Assembly (NCBI GenBank): GCA_013399875.1
Contig: VXAZ01006384.1
Span: forward strand, 92,434 to 156,433
Direction: 5' to 3'
DNA length: 64,000 bases
DNA from: Gymnorhina tibicen
Taxonomy: Eukaryota; Chordata; Aves; Passeriformes; Artamidae
The notes below the pieces were generated by a model. That model worked only from the letters and a program-made list of their open reading frames with translations, did no database searches and was not told the DNA's origin. The number at the start of each line of letters is the position of its first letter. Position 1 is the stretch's first letter. Position numbers and translations under genes: made by a program. Shown here piece after piece: positions 26,701 to 35,123 of this stretch.

Positions 26701-28980
26701 AAAACCTGTTAGACAAAAGTAAAATACAATCAACAGGTCAGTCATACCCAGCAACACATGAAAACACTTCAACTTCTTTAAGCTACTCTATTGAAGGGTA
26801 ATTAATTCTAAGGATCAAGCCAGGGTAATTAATTCTAAGGATCGAGCCAGTGCAGTTACTCTAACACACCCAAGGTGTACAGCTAGCACTGGAAGACTCC
26901 ATGTTGCCAGGAGAATGCGTTCCTCCTTGTCATGACCTGCCTTGTCTGCCACTTCATGCTACTCTTTCCAAAATGCTTCCATTATGCATCCGTATGTTTG
27001 TAATAAGGAATCAAAGTGTATTTAACAAATCAAAGTGTGTTTAGCGGATCTAGACCCTGCCATCAGGCAGACAAAAGCAGGCAACATTCACTGCCTTAAG
27101 AATGCTCCCACTCCAAGATCCACTAAAGACCTCAACCTTCTTTCTCCGTATCATCCCTGAATGCAAAAGAAGCTCAAGTGCACATTTATAGACTTGACCA
27201 ACACCATCTGACTGCGCCGTACACTGCACTTTAATGAGGATTGGTGCACAGCTGGCTTCATCCACTTAAACAGACTACAGCAATGAAATACTAAAGAAGA
27301 GAAAAGCAGGTATCAAAGGAGAGATGCTACTGACCAGATATCTCTTCCTGATCTACACTGCTATTTAGAAGATACTGCAACAATAAACAAAAAACTTGTT
27401 TCACAAACTAGTTACTCTTTCATTCTTACTCTGAACAGGACACTGTATAAGCAGTTAAATACCTCCTATGTCAAATCTGTTCACAATTCTTTGTTTCAAA
27501 TTTTTTTAAAGAATGTATACCAAAGAATTTTTCATGCAAGTTAAAACAAACTAAAAACCAAACCAAAACAGAGAGGAGAAAGGAAATAAAACTTTACAAT
27601 TACCAAGCTGTAGGGACTAATGCTTTGTGATACCTCTTCATCTGAAACACTGCACTCATTTCTTACTTTAGATATATACACCACCACCTTTTCTTTCTGA
27701 CTCAGGAAAACAGGTGAAAATTCTTTCTGTATCCACTAACATCACTTCCCTAAATAACTCAGTGAACTAAGTTGTTTCTCTCTAACCTTTCCAGTTTGGG
27801 CAAGAGAGAAAGAAATTATATTTTCAAATAAACGATCCTACAACTTGTTTAAGTTGTTAAGATGCACAATCCAAAGCCTGCTCTCCTCAGTAACCATCAT
27901 TTCTTCCAGAACAGGTTAAACTGCCATTAAGAAGGGTAAATGATCCAGACAACAGCATTGAGTGCACCCTCAGCCAGTTTGCAGATGACACCAAGCTGGG
28001 TGGGAGTGCTGATCTGCTAGAGGGTAGGAAGGCTCTGCAGGGGGATCTGGACAGGCTGGATCAATGAGCCAGGGCCACTTGAACGAGGTTCCAACAGCTC
28101 CTGCCCCTGGGTAACCACAATGCCATGTAACACTACAGGCTTGGAGGACAGCGGCTGGAAAGATGCTTGGTGGAAAAGGACCCAGGGGTGTTGGCCAGAA
28201 CCAGCTGAACGTGAGCCAGCAAGCGTCCCCACGTGGTCAAGAAGGCCAAGGGCATCCTGGCTTGGATCACAACAGTGTGGCCAGCAGGATCACATCAGTG
28301 ACTGTCTCCGCGTACTCATCGAGACATCAAGGTGCTCGAATGAGTCCAGAGAACGGCCAACTGGAGCAAAAGTCTTATAAAGAGGAGCTGAGGGAGCTGG
28401 CGGGGTTTAGCCTGAAGAAAAGAAGGTTTGGGGAAACCTTATTGTTCTCCACAGCTACCTAAAAGGAGATTGTAGCCAGGTGAGTGTCAGTCTCTTCTCA
28501 CAGGTAACAAACAGGATGAGAGAAAATGGTCTCGGGCTGCACCGGAGAGGTTTAGGTTGGATATAAGGAAAACTTTCCTCACTGAAAAGTGTTGTCAAAA
28601 TTGGAACAGGCTGCCAAGGAAGTGGTGGAGCCATCATCCTGACATGTAAACACAGCACTTAAAAACATGGTTTAGTGCTGGACTTGGTACTGTCAGGTTT
28701 ATGGTTGGACTCTGATCTTAAAGCTCTTTCCCAAACCAAATGATTCTATGATGAATAAAAAATGTGCACTAAGAGTCACATAATATACTCTTCTCCAACT
28801 CTGAACTTACCATCTTTGTTCAGCCACTGTTTTCTTTGTCTGTAGAGGAGAAGTCTATTGTGGACATACGGCAAAAGAAACTTCACACACCAGCTCTCCA
28901 CACCAAGCTTGTTTTCTACCAGGACAATTGGGCTCCGGTTATATCTGGCTTCAGGGCAGGGTATTAATCCAATTTCATCT
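5358..28980 (-). CDS. PTAR1: PTAR1, prenyltransferase alpha-subunit repeat protein (six exons visible, exon 1 in gap)
   Basis: PTAR1 is the alpha-like subunit that joins RABGGTB to form geranylgeranyltransferase III, reported to prenylate the SNARE YKT6 and the F-box protein FBXL2; it acts in the cytosol and supports Golgi traffic (established knowledge). The sequence shows six exons on the minus strand at 28811-28980, 22423-22489, 17437-17541, 13550-13763, 6252-6568 and 5358-5703. Their phases match at every junction, and together they encode 405 residues ending in a TGA. Five PFTA-type repeats can be read: [47 protein letters not shown] and [11 protein letters not shown]. The family is about 400 residues long in mammals. 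This copy would be about 430, because the linker before the C-terminal helices is longer. The start codon and about 29 N-terminal residues are not visible and should lie in the N run at 34507-34934. Identification is very secure. Confidence 0.97.
5704..6251 (-). other. PTAR1 intron 6
   Basis: A 548-bp intron with ends GTAAGA...GAAGAAG. It is the shortest intron in the gene. Near its 3' end is a strong pyrimidine tract (minus strand of 5713-5745), and a short (CTG)4 on the plus strand lies at about 5764-5775. No other element is visible. Confidence 0.9.
6252..6568 (-). CDS. PTAR1: PTAR1 exon 6
   Basis: A 317-bp exon encodes 105 whole codons beginning [12 protein letters not shown] and ending [10 protein letters not shown]. 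It holds repeat four ([13 protein letters not shown]) and repeat five ([11 protein letters not shown]). These are separated by an acidic, low-conservation linker of roughly 45 residues rich in Glu, Ala, Ser and Asn. The acceptor is TTTGTTTCAG|GTTCTC and the donor is CATAG|GTAAGA. The linker looks like a disordered loop between helical repeats (inference). Confidence 0.96.
6569..13549 (-). other. PTAR1 intron 5, containing a CR1 LINE
   Basis: A 6981-bp intron, ends GTATAA...TTTCAG. Its main content is the CR1 copy at about 9938-11749, inserted antisense to PTAR1. The remainder is ordinary AT-rich intron with short homopolymer runs. I see no RNA gene or other exon. Confidence 0.9.
9938..11749 (+). 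mobile_element. CR1 LINE, 5'-truncated, with decayed reverse transcriptase
   Basis: This is the longest CR1 copy in the window, about 1.8 kb. Conceptual translation shows retrotransposon reverse transcriptase: [19 protein letters not shown] and GNWRPISLT (palm region), [17 protein letters not shown], then, after a frame change near 10810, FTDDTKL (the catalytic F-x-D-D motif), [17 protein letters not shown], and [11 protein letters not shown]. Frameshifts and stops break the frame, so it is dead. The 3' end at about 11733-11749 has TTTTGTGATTCTATGAA, the CR1 tail. It lies in PTAR1 intron 5 in the opposite orientation to the gene. The 5' boundary is approximate. Confidence 0.95.
13550..13763 (-). 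CDS. PTAR1: PTAR1 exon 5
   Basis: A 214-bp exon encodes [16 protein letters not shown] through [10 protein letters not shown]. It finishes repeat two ([10 protein letters not shown]) and carries repeat three with the diagnostic [18 protein letters not shown]. The acceptor is TTTAACCAG|ACGATGG and the donor is GTCAAG|GTATAA. It ends in phase 0. The stretch between the repeats (about residues 16-30 of the exon, [16 protein letters not shown]) resembles the variable linker of the family. Confidence 0.96.
13764..17436 (-). other. PTAR1 intron 4
   Basis: A 3673-bp intron with ends GTTGGT...AACCAG. It is AT-rich, with a short (TA)n run at about 14731-14750. I see no recognisable transposon or RNA gene in it. 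Confidence 0.88.
17437..17541 (-). CDS. PTAR1: PTAR1 exon 4
   Basis: A 105-bp exon encodes [20 protein letters not shown] followed by [14 protein letters not shown], the second PFTA repeat. The acceptor is CTTTTGTAG|GAAAG. The donor is CATAG|GTTGGTTT, which departs from the GTRAGT consensus at positions +3 and +4 and is the weakest donor in the gene. Phase in (1 base) and phase out (2 bases) both match the neighbouring exons. Confidence 0.96.
17542..22422 (-). other. PTAR1 intron 3
   Basis: A 4881-bp intron with ends GTATGT...TTGTAG. It contains an A/C-rich low-complexity stretch at 22132-22255, including (CAAA)n, and a GT-rich run near 18419-18449. No coding or mobile element is recognisable. 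Confidence 0.88.
22132..22255 (+). repeat. A/C-rich low-complexity tract with (CAAA)n
   Basis: About 120 bp made almost only of A and C, containing AAAAAAAACCCCC and (CAAA)n units at 22208-22231. It lies about 165 bp inside intron 3 from the exon 3 donor. On the transcribed strand it is G/T-rich. Confidence 0.85.
22423..22489 (-). CDS. PTAR1: PTAR1 exon 3
   Basis: A 67-bp exon encodes [15 protein letters not shown] and TTAWNV, ending inside the first PFTA repeat ([11 protein letters not shown]). The acceptor is TCATTTTAG|AGCTG and the donor is GTGAG|GTATGT. It begins by completing the Glu codon left from exon 2 and ends two bases into the Arg codon, so it joins exon 4 in phase. No stop occurs in this frame. 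Confidence 0.96.
24527..24607 (+). repeat. 43-bp tandem duplication
   Basis: The segment beginning CACAATTTAGTAACCTCTGA recurs exactly 43 bp later (24527 and 24570) and reads the same through TTTTCAATAGAAA. Two copies, essentially identical, so probably a recent slippage or replication duplication. Confidence 0.93.
26795..26848 (+). repeat. 27-bp tandem duplication
   Basis: AGGGTAATTAATTCTAAGGA followed by TCAAGCC is repeated 27 bp later, with one A-to-G change (TCAAGCC to TCGAGCC). A second small repeat lies just to the right (two copies of about 19 bp, AATCAAAGTGT, at about 27008-27045). Confidence 0.92.
27936..28754 (+). mobile_element. CR1 LINE fragment
   Basis: A 5'-truncated CR1 of about 0.8 kb. 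It begins near the RT motif region (GTTTGCAGATGACACCAAGC, encoding FADDTK) and runs to a tail CCAAATGATTCTATGATGAA. It is antisense to PTAR1 and ends about 56 bp from the exon 2 donor. The reading frame is broken; the short plus-strand frames at 28120-28462 are its remains. Confidence 0.94.
28811..28980 (-). CDS. PTAR1: PTAR1 exon 2 (first visible coding exon)
   Basis: This exon encodes about 56 residues beginning [12 protein letters not shown] and ending KQWLNKD, the N-terminal helical part before the first full PFTA repeat. The acceptor reads TTTTTTAAGAG, so two AG dinucleotides two bases apart are possible (exon start at 28980 or 28978); only one fits the phase of the missing exon 1. The donor is GATG|GTAAGT, a consensus site that leaves phase 1, which exon 3 completes with AG to make Glu. 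A CR1 fragment lies about 55 bp downstream in intron 2. Confidence 0.96.
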
Positions 28981-31900
28981 CTTAAAAAACAGAAAGAAAT
29001 ATAATTGAGATTATTTCCTGTAGGTGACAATTACTTTTCTCAATAGAGCATGTCAGCAATGCTTCCCAACCAAACATTCCATCATCTTCTTTCCTCATCT
29101 TTGCTGAAATATGTAATCTGAAAAGTTTTATTCCATTTTAAGAAGGATCCTAAATGGCAAAGGCCCCATTTTTTTCTGTTTTTAGACTGTCATCCAAGCA
29201 GTTTAACTCAGCTGAATCAACACAAGCAGTGCTGTTTTTGTAAAAAATGTGACAGAGCTGCAACAACTGCTTTAGCAAGAGAAACAGAACATGTTAACTA
29301 GTACAGGCACCTAACTGACCAAAAGCTACCCTGGTGTGCCCTGCAGCAACCTGACCAGGTGATCTGAAACTAAAGATCACACAGAAGAAACCACAGAGAC
29401 AGCAAGATGCTCACTTCCACACATCCCATTTTTCATTGTCCTATGCAAGGCAGCATCATCAACAGGGGGAAGATTGGAGACACAGAGGCCAGTCTGATTA
29501 GATGACAACTCTGTACGAGAAACTTAAGCCTTTAAAACAACAGTGACAAACACAAGCATTTGCACCAGCAAACCAAGCTGAAGAAGAGACTCAGCTGTTT
29601 AGTTTCAATGGGCCATACCATATTTTACTTTTTTGTCAGGTTTTTCCAGCATGTTGGAACAGCAGCTTCTTAAAAATAAACACAGCTCATCAAGGATTCA
29701 CACTTGTTTGGACAGTTGAAACCGACATTATTTTATACTTTCCATTATGCATCATTTCTCCACCAACTCCCATTCAATAGAAAAAAATTTGTTGCTAAAG
29801 AAGGAAATCCTGAGATCTCACACAGGATAAAAAATATTTCTTGTGATCTCCGAAAACAAATTCTCCATCTTAAGTCTTCTTAATACAAGATCTACAGAAA
29901 CACTTCAAGTGTCAGCCCCTCAACCTCAGCTCGATTATCTTAAATAGATTTTATTACTGGGTACACTGAGCATGCTGATTTAGTTCTGTGTCCTCACTGG
30001 ATTATTACTGAAGTAATCAAAAGTGGCACAGTGTGCTTGTTTAAGAATGTATTTGCTTATTCAGAAAACAGATTTAATCTTCCATACATCACAACATATA
30101 TCACAAGCCACAAAAAGCACAGGTAAGGGGAACCCAAGGTAAAACACTTGCAAATCATGTGGCTCTGTCTCCAAACACACACTCAGGTCCCTTTAGCTTC
30201 CCTGGTCAGCTGAGAACAGAGACAGGAAAAAAAAGCATTCCCCTGCCCCACCAAAAGCAAGCAATGTGTATCAAACCAAGATCCTCATTTGTGCTGCTCC
30301 ATTTAACACAAGCTAAGATCTTCAAGAAGCTAGTAAGAGTAAACCTGAAACGACATTCCAGTCTGCTTCTTTCAACACAGTATCTTAATAGCCTGAAGTT
30401 TGTACTTATTGCTGGGCCTTTCCTTTATGAACACTAAACCCAGTCCTTGGCCAAACTTTGCCTGGCCTTGCATACAGGGACATCAGTCTCCAAAAGCAAT
30501 GAAGATGCAGTCAGGCACAGCTTGGCTAATTAACTCTGTGAATTATCACAAGAACTTACCAGCTGTAACTTACAAACAGTATACCAAAGGTAAACAGCAA
30601 GGAGACAAAAAAACCACCAAAACACATATCCACACCTTTACTTATTACCAAATGCAAAAAATCTGACTTGAATGAGCTAAGTTTCACAATACTTCTTTGA
30701 ACATGCCAAGATGATACACAGGTACAGTTTGCACAAAGCTGACAAGTCAGCCTGAAACACTTCAGAATGCATTCTGGCAGCAAAAATCACCAGAGTACTA
30801 GACCCACTGCACACTGAAATGCAGTAAGACATAGTGCAATACAAAAAATGCTTTATCTGGTAACTACTCAGTTTTTGTGAAGATGCAAACCAGGATTTGT
30901 CATCTGGTAACAATCTTGTCTCCAACACTTTGGTATAATTTTTGATGATTCATGTGGTTCAGAAATCACATTGCATTCAGTTCCTGAGAATTAACAGAAT
31001 TCACAATGCGAAATACCAGGGACTTAGATTTATCTAAGGTGAGCTGCCTATCTCACAAAACAACTTATTCAGGGCACCATCTATTTGTCCTTCTGTAGGT
31101 CCTTCAGATCTGCAGAAGGACCAAGTAACAGGGCAAGCCTACCAGGAGACATTTCTCAAGAACGCCCACAGTGTATGCTCCATCATGCACCCAAAGAAAG
31201 CTTCTGCAGCAGGATTCAGATGCAGACACGGCTGAATTAGTGCCTGTGAAATGAAGTGACTGACCATGCAAAACATCCCAGCCATATGATGGAAGCTGTG
31301 CCTGTTCATATGACAGGACTGCCCAAACTCACTGCAGAATGGTCAATGCCTGCATTTAGGTCAAGTGACAGGTGCAAAATGCTCACAACACTGACGAAGA
31401 TACCAACTGAGGGCTGCTGTTCATTGGTATTCGTATCACTAGTCTAAAGTAAGATTCAATTTCTCTCCCCAGATTTCCCAGTTTTCTGATATTGTCTCTT
31501 GAAGTTTAGAAGTTATTTGGTGCTTTCACATTTATTTTCCTCAAAGCAGGCACCACAGTGATGTTCCAAAAATTCCACAAATTATGTCTGTATTTATAGG
31601 ACACAGACATGATAGTTCATATTCCTGAAATACACTGTGGAAACAGCCAGAAAGTAGTGGAAGGTTTTCATTGAGTTGTCATGAAGTCTTCAGCCATTAC
31701 AGAGCTTCTTCAGCCTGAGCTGAGAAGATGTGCAAAATGACATCTGGGAGACCCTGGAGCTTCAAAATCCAGACCTGGTCCACAGTGCAAACCTTAGCCA
31801 AGAACAGTACTGACAAGCCATTGCAGGGCCTGCTTCAAGAGTCTCAGTCTGTTGACTCAGCCATTCAATGGCCCTCCCCACAACAAACCCTAGCCAATCT

Positions 31901-34506
31901 GCTTTAAACTTTTAAAGCCACTATAATACAAAGAAGTTCCCTCTGTCACAAAGCCATAATACCACGGCACATCTAGGGGAGGAAGCATTTTGTGTGACAC
32001 TACCATGATGGGTCTTCAGCTTTAGGCACTCCATAGGGACACGCCTTCTCTGATTTCTCTTCTGGAAGGTCATCTTTAAAATAACTCAACCTCTCTTGGC
32101 AAAATATAAGTAGTACCTTCATATTTTGTACACAAATGCTGGGATACCATCTAAGAGTTCATCTTGCCCGTTATGCCCAACAAATTCATGTACTTTTTTG
32201 ACACGCTCATCTGCTTCTGCTTCATTTTACATGTAAAGAAACAGCAAAGTTCAAAGAGAAAGTATCTACTGATCTGCTCACTGTTGGTGATCTGTTCAGT
32301 TCCAGTGGGATAGCTCACATATGTGACTTCATCAAGACCTACGCTTGGAAGACTGGGTAAAAATACTTCCCAGTAAATCTCAAAGAAGACTCACAAAATT
32401 GAAAACTAGCATGCTGACACAGTTATCCAACTGAAAATAAGTGGAGCTATCAGAGAGAAAAGGCAGAAAGAATTTTGTGCTGTATATTTAGATAGAAGCT
32501 CATCTTAAAAAAAAAATACACAGTGTTGTTGCAAATTTCATTTAAAGTGAAAAAAGGAGAAACATCAATCCTATGTTGTATTTATAGTCTAAAACTTTTT
32601 TACATGCTTTTAGAGTTGATCCCATTTTAAAACTTATGAAACTATGAACCTATCAAAACAAAACACCCAGTCTGACAGATGCTAAGTGGATAGGTGTATA
32701 AACAGCCAAAGACAAGGGTCAACAGCTGCTGAAGATGAGGTGAGTAGGGGACAAAAGTATGGTAAGTGAATAGGAACATCATGCATGTAGCATATTCCTT
32801 ATTTTTAGTGGAGCTAGGCAGATTTCACATAAAAGAATTCAAACCTGGATCTGTAACATGCTGAGTTCAGGAGGATACCACATGTCAGGAACTGCAGCTG
32901 GCCAGCAGCAGGAAGACAAGATGCAGATACACAAAAACACCCGGCCAGCACAGCCGCAGCCTAGTGCTCCCGAGGCACAGAAGCAGCACAGTGAAGGGCC
33001 CAGAGCCTACACCAGCCTGCACAGTCCCATTTCAAGTAGTTTCAACCACGTCAGAAATCTAGCAAACAAAATTCTCACTTTTTCTACTTTGAGGGATCAA
33101 CGAGCAGCAGGTTGTGCTTTCTCATCTGAAGTGTGTCACAGTGCATCAGTCTTAGCACACACAACCCTTGCAGCCTGCTTTCATCTCTGAGATTGCATCT
33201 ATGACAGAAAACTGCATAGCAGCATATTCTTCAAAAACACCATCTCAAAGTTTGCTACCAATAAAGAATTCTGGCAGAGGAGTGGGAACTATGAAAAAAT
33301 CAGAACACTCATTCATAAATACTGGCTGTTTACAGCGCATTATGCTTCACAACCTAAAAATGAATCTTCACGGCAAAATGCAGCCTTTTTTTAAACAGCA
33401 TCCATATGCTGCATTTTAAAACCTGGCCACCCACCCAGATTGCTTACTACATTTAGAGAAACATAAGGGTATTTATTCTAATCTTTTCTTTCAAGCAAAG
33501 GGATAAATTAAGTGCCATAAAATTTTCCTATGCAATTATTTAGCTTACCACTTTCTGGAACAGATTAATAGGGCACCACCTCAGAGACTGCAGAGTTTCC
33601 AACTGACACAAATACACCTCACTTAAGTTATGAAGTTGTTATTCATTATGTGCTACCTTATTTGCCATAACCAACATGGAGCTTGCATATAGGTGGAAAG
33701 ATACTTCCCTAGTTTGTGTCTTGAAGGCTGGGGAAGTATGTTCTGGGAAACAGAAATACGGGAGGCACTTACAACAGGGTCTTAAGACTGGTCAACAACG
33801 GAACTGAAAAAAACCCACACCATCTGCCTCCCAGATTGCTGGATAAATCTGATTGTCACAAGATAGCAATTACTACAGTTTGCATTTTCATAGTCATTCT
33901 GTCTCCCTCAAAACAACACACAATGAAAAACATTGGCACCTCTACCAACAGATACAGATTTGAAGGTGGCATTCACCACACTGCTCTGTTTGTGCAAGGG
34001 TGCAATTCAAGAGGCTTCAATCCTGAGCTTTGTTCCCACCAGCGCCAGAGCTCTGTTCCAGGCATACACAGAACCCGCTGCCTCCTGCTCAGCCCCATCC
34101 CGACTGTGCGATGGGTTTAACACTGCCAAACATCGAGTTCAGACAGAGATCACTTAGCAACTCTTCTTTAAAAATATATTCATCGCTCCCAGAGTGCGGA
34201 GCCCTCCCTGGTTTCCATGACTCGGTAGGTTTTACCGGCGAGTAAATGGGCTCTCCTCCGAGAGGTTCTGGCTGCCGGGCTGCGGACGCAGCCGCTCGTG
34301 TCTCCAGCGGCTCAGGCTCCCGGAGCGAGTGCGCGGCGTTATCCAGGAGAAGCCGCGGCAGCAGGAGAGTACCGAGCACAGGGGCACGGCGCCCTGCCCC
34401 AGCGAGGCACAGGTGCCACCGCAGCCGCCCGGGGCCGGCCCTCCCGCTCGGAGGAGACCCGGCCGGTCCCCGCGGCCGCACACGGCGTGACCTTGGGCCC
34501 GGCCCC
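28981..34506 (-). other. PTAR1 intron 1 (visible part) and upstream GC-rich DNA
   Basis: About 5.5 kb between exon 2 and the assembly gap. I found no exon encoding the expected PTAR1 N-terminus in it, so exon 1 should lie in or beyond the gap. The part from 29000 to 34180 is ordinary AT-rich intron with no transposon I can name; base composition rises sharply after 34185. Confidence 0.75.
34185..34506. promoter_or_regulatory. CpG island at the PTAR1 5' end (left part, cut by gap)
   Basis: Base composition changes abruptly here to GC-rich with many CpG dinucleotides (for example CCCGCTCGGAGG and CCCCGCGGCCGCACACGGCG), unlike the AT-rich flanks. It lies at the expected 5' end of PTAR1 and runs directly into an unsequenced stretch. 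CpG islands of this kind are typical of broadly expressed gene promoters, so it is taken as part of the PTAR1 promoter and exon 1 region. No TATA box or start codon can be assigned. Confidence 0.85.
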
Positions 34507-34934
34507 NNNNNNNNNNNNNNNNNNNNNNNNNNNNNNNNNNNNNNNNNNNNNNNNNNNNNNNNNNNNNNNNNNNNNNNNNNNNNNNNNNNNNNNNNNNNNN
34601 NNNNNNNNNNNNNNNNNNNNNNNNNNNNNNNNNNNNNNNNNNNNNNNNNNNNNNNNNNNNNNNNNNNNNNNNNNNNNNNNNNNNNNNNNNNNNNNNNNNN
34701 NNNNNNNNNNNNNNNNNNNNNNNNNNNNNNNNNNNNNNNNNNNNNNNNNNNNNNNNNNNNNNNNNNNNNNNNNNNNNNNNNNNNNNNNNNNNNNNNNNNN
34801 NNNNNNNNNNNNNNNNNNNNNNNNNNNNNNNNNNNNNNNNNNNNNNNNNNNNNNNNNNNNNNNNNNNNNNNNNNNNNNNNNNNNNNNNNNNNNNNNNNNN
34901 NNNNNNNNNNNNNNNNNNNNNNNNNNNNNNNNNN
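34507..34934. other. Assembly gap (428 N)
   Basis: A run of 428 undetermined bases bordered on the left by CpG-rich sequence. The size is not a round default. GC-rich first exons of birds are often lost from short-read assemblies. PTAR1 exon 1 and its start codon are probably here. Confidence 0.99.
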
Positions 34935-35040
34935 CCCCCAGAGGCCTGGTAGACCCTTCCGTATATTTTCCATAAAAATATATTAAAATAAAAAATAATT
35001 TTTAAAAAGTCTGGAGAAGAGTGCTCCGTCAGCGAGACGT

Positions 35041-35123
35041 ATGAAAGAACAAACAGACAAGTTCCTCAGAGAAATACTGAATGTGTTCTTACATGCTGAA
35101 GTTGCCAGCTTTTTGCTGGATTT
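35041..35123 (+). other. Candidate first exon of a transcript divergent from PTAR1
   Basis: About 110 bp to the right of the gap, an ATG at 35041 opens 27 codons (MKEQTDKFLREILNVF then LHAEVASFLLD) followed by TT|GTAAGTA, a consensus splice donor at 35124. Read without splicing, the frame stops after 28 residues. Position and orientation fit a bidirectional promoter shared with PTAR1. I do not recognise the peptide. It could equally be a non-coding RNA exon or chance. Confidence 0.25.

Larger units (their letters stand above)
22490..28810 (-). other. PTAR1 intron 2
   Basis: A 6321-bp intron with ends GTAAGT...TTTTAG. It holds a CR1 fragment (about 27936-28754), a 43-bp tandem duplication (24527-24607) and a 27-bp tandem duplication (26795-26848). 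The remainder has no recognisable gene. Confidence 0.88.

Noticed and set aside
28017..28462. Several 70-100 codon frames on both strands
   Set aside because: All lie inside the CR1 fragment at 27936-28754 and are its remnants or shadows.
34089..34986. Long open frames on both strands across 34089-34986
   Set aside because: They are long only because the 428 N bases contain no stop codons and the surrounding DNA is GC-rich. No frame here matches the PTAR1 N-terminus.
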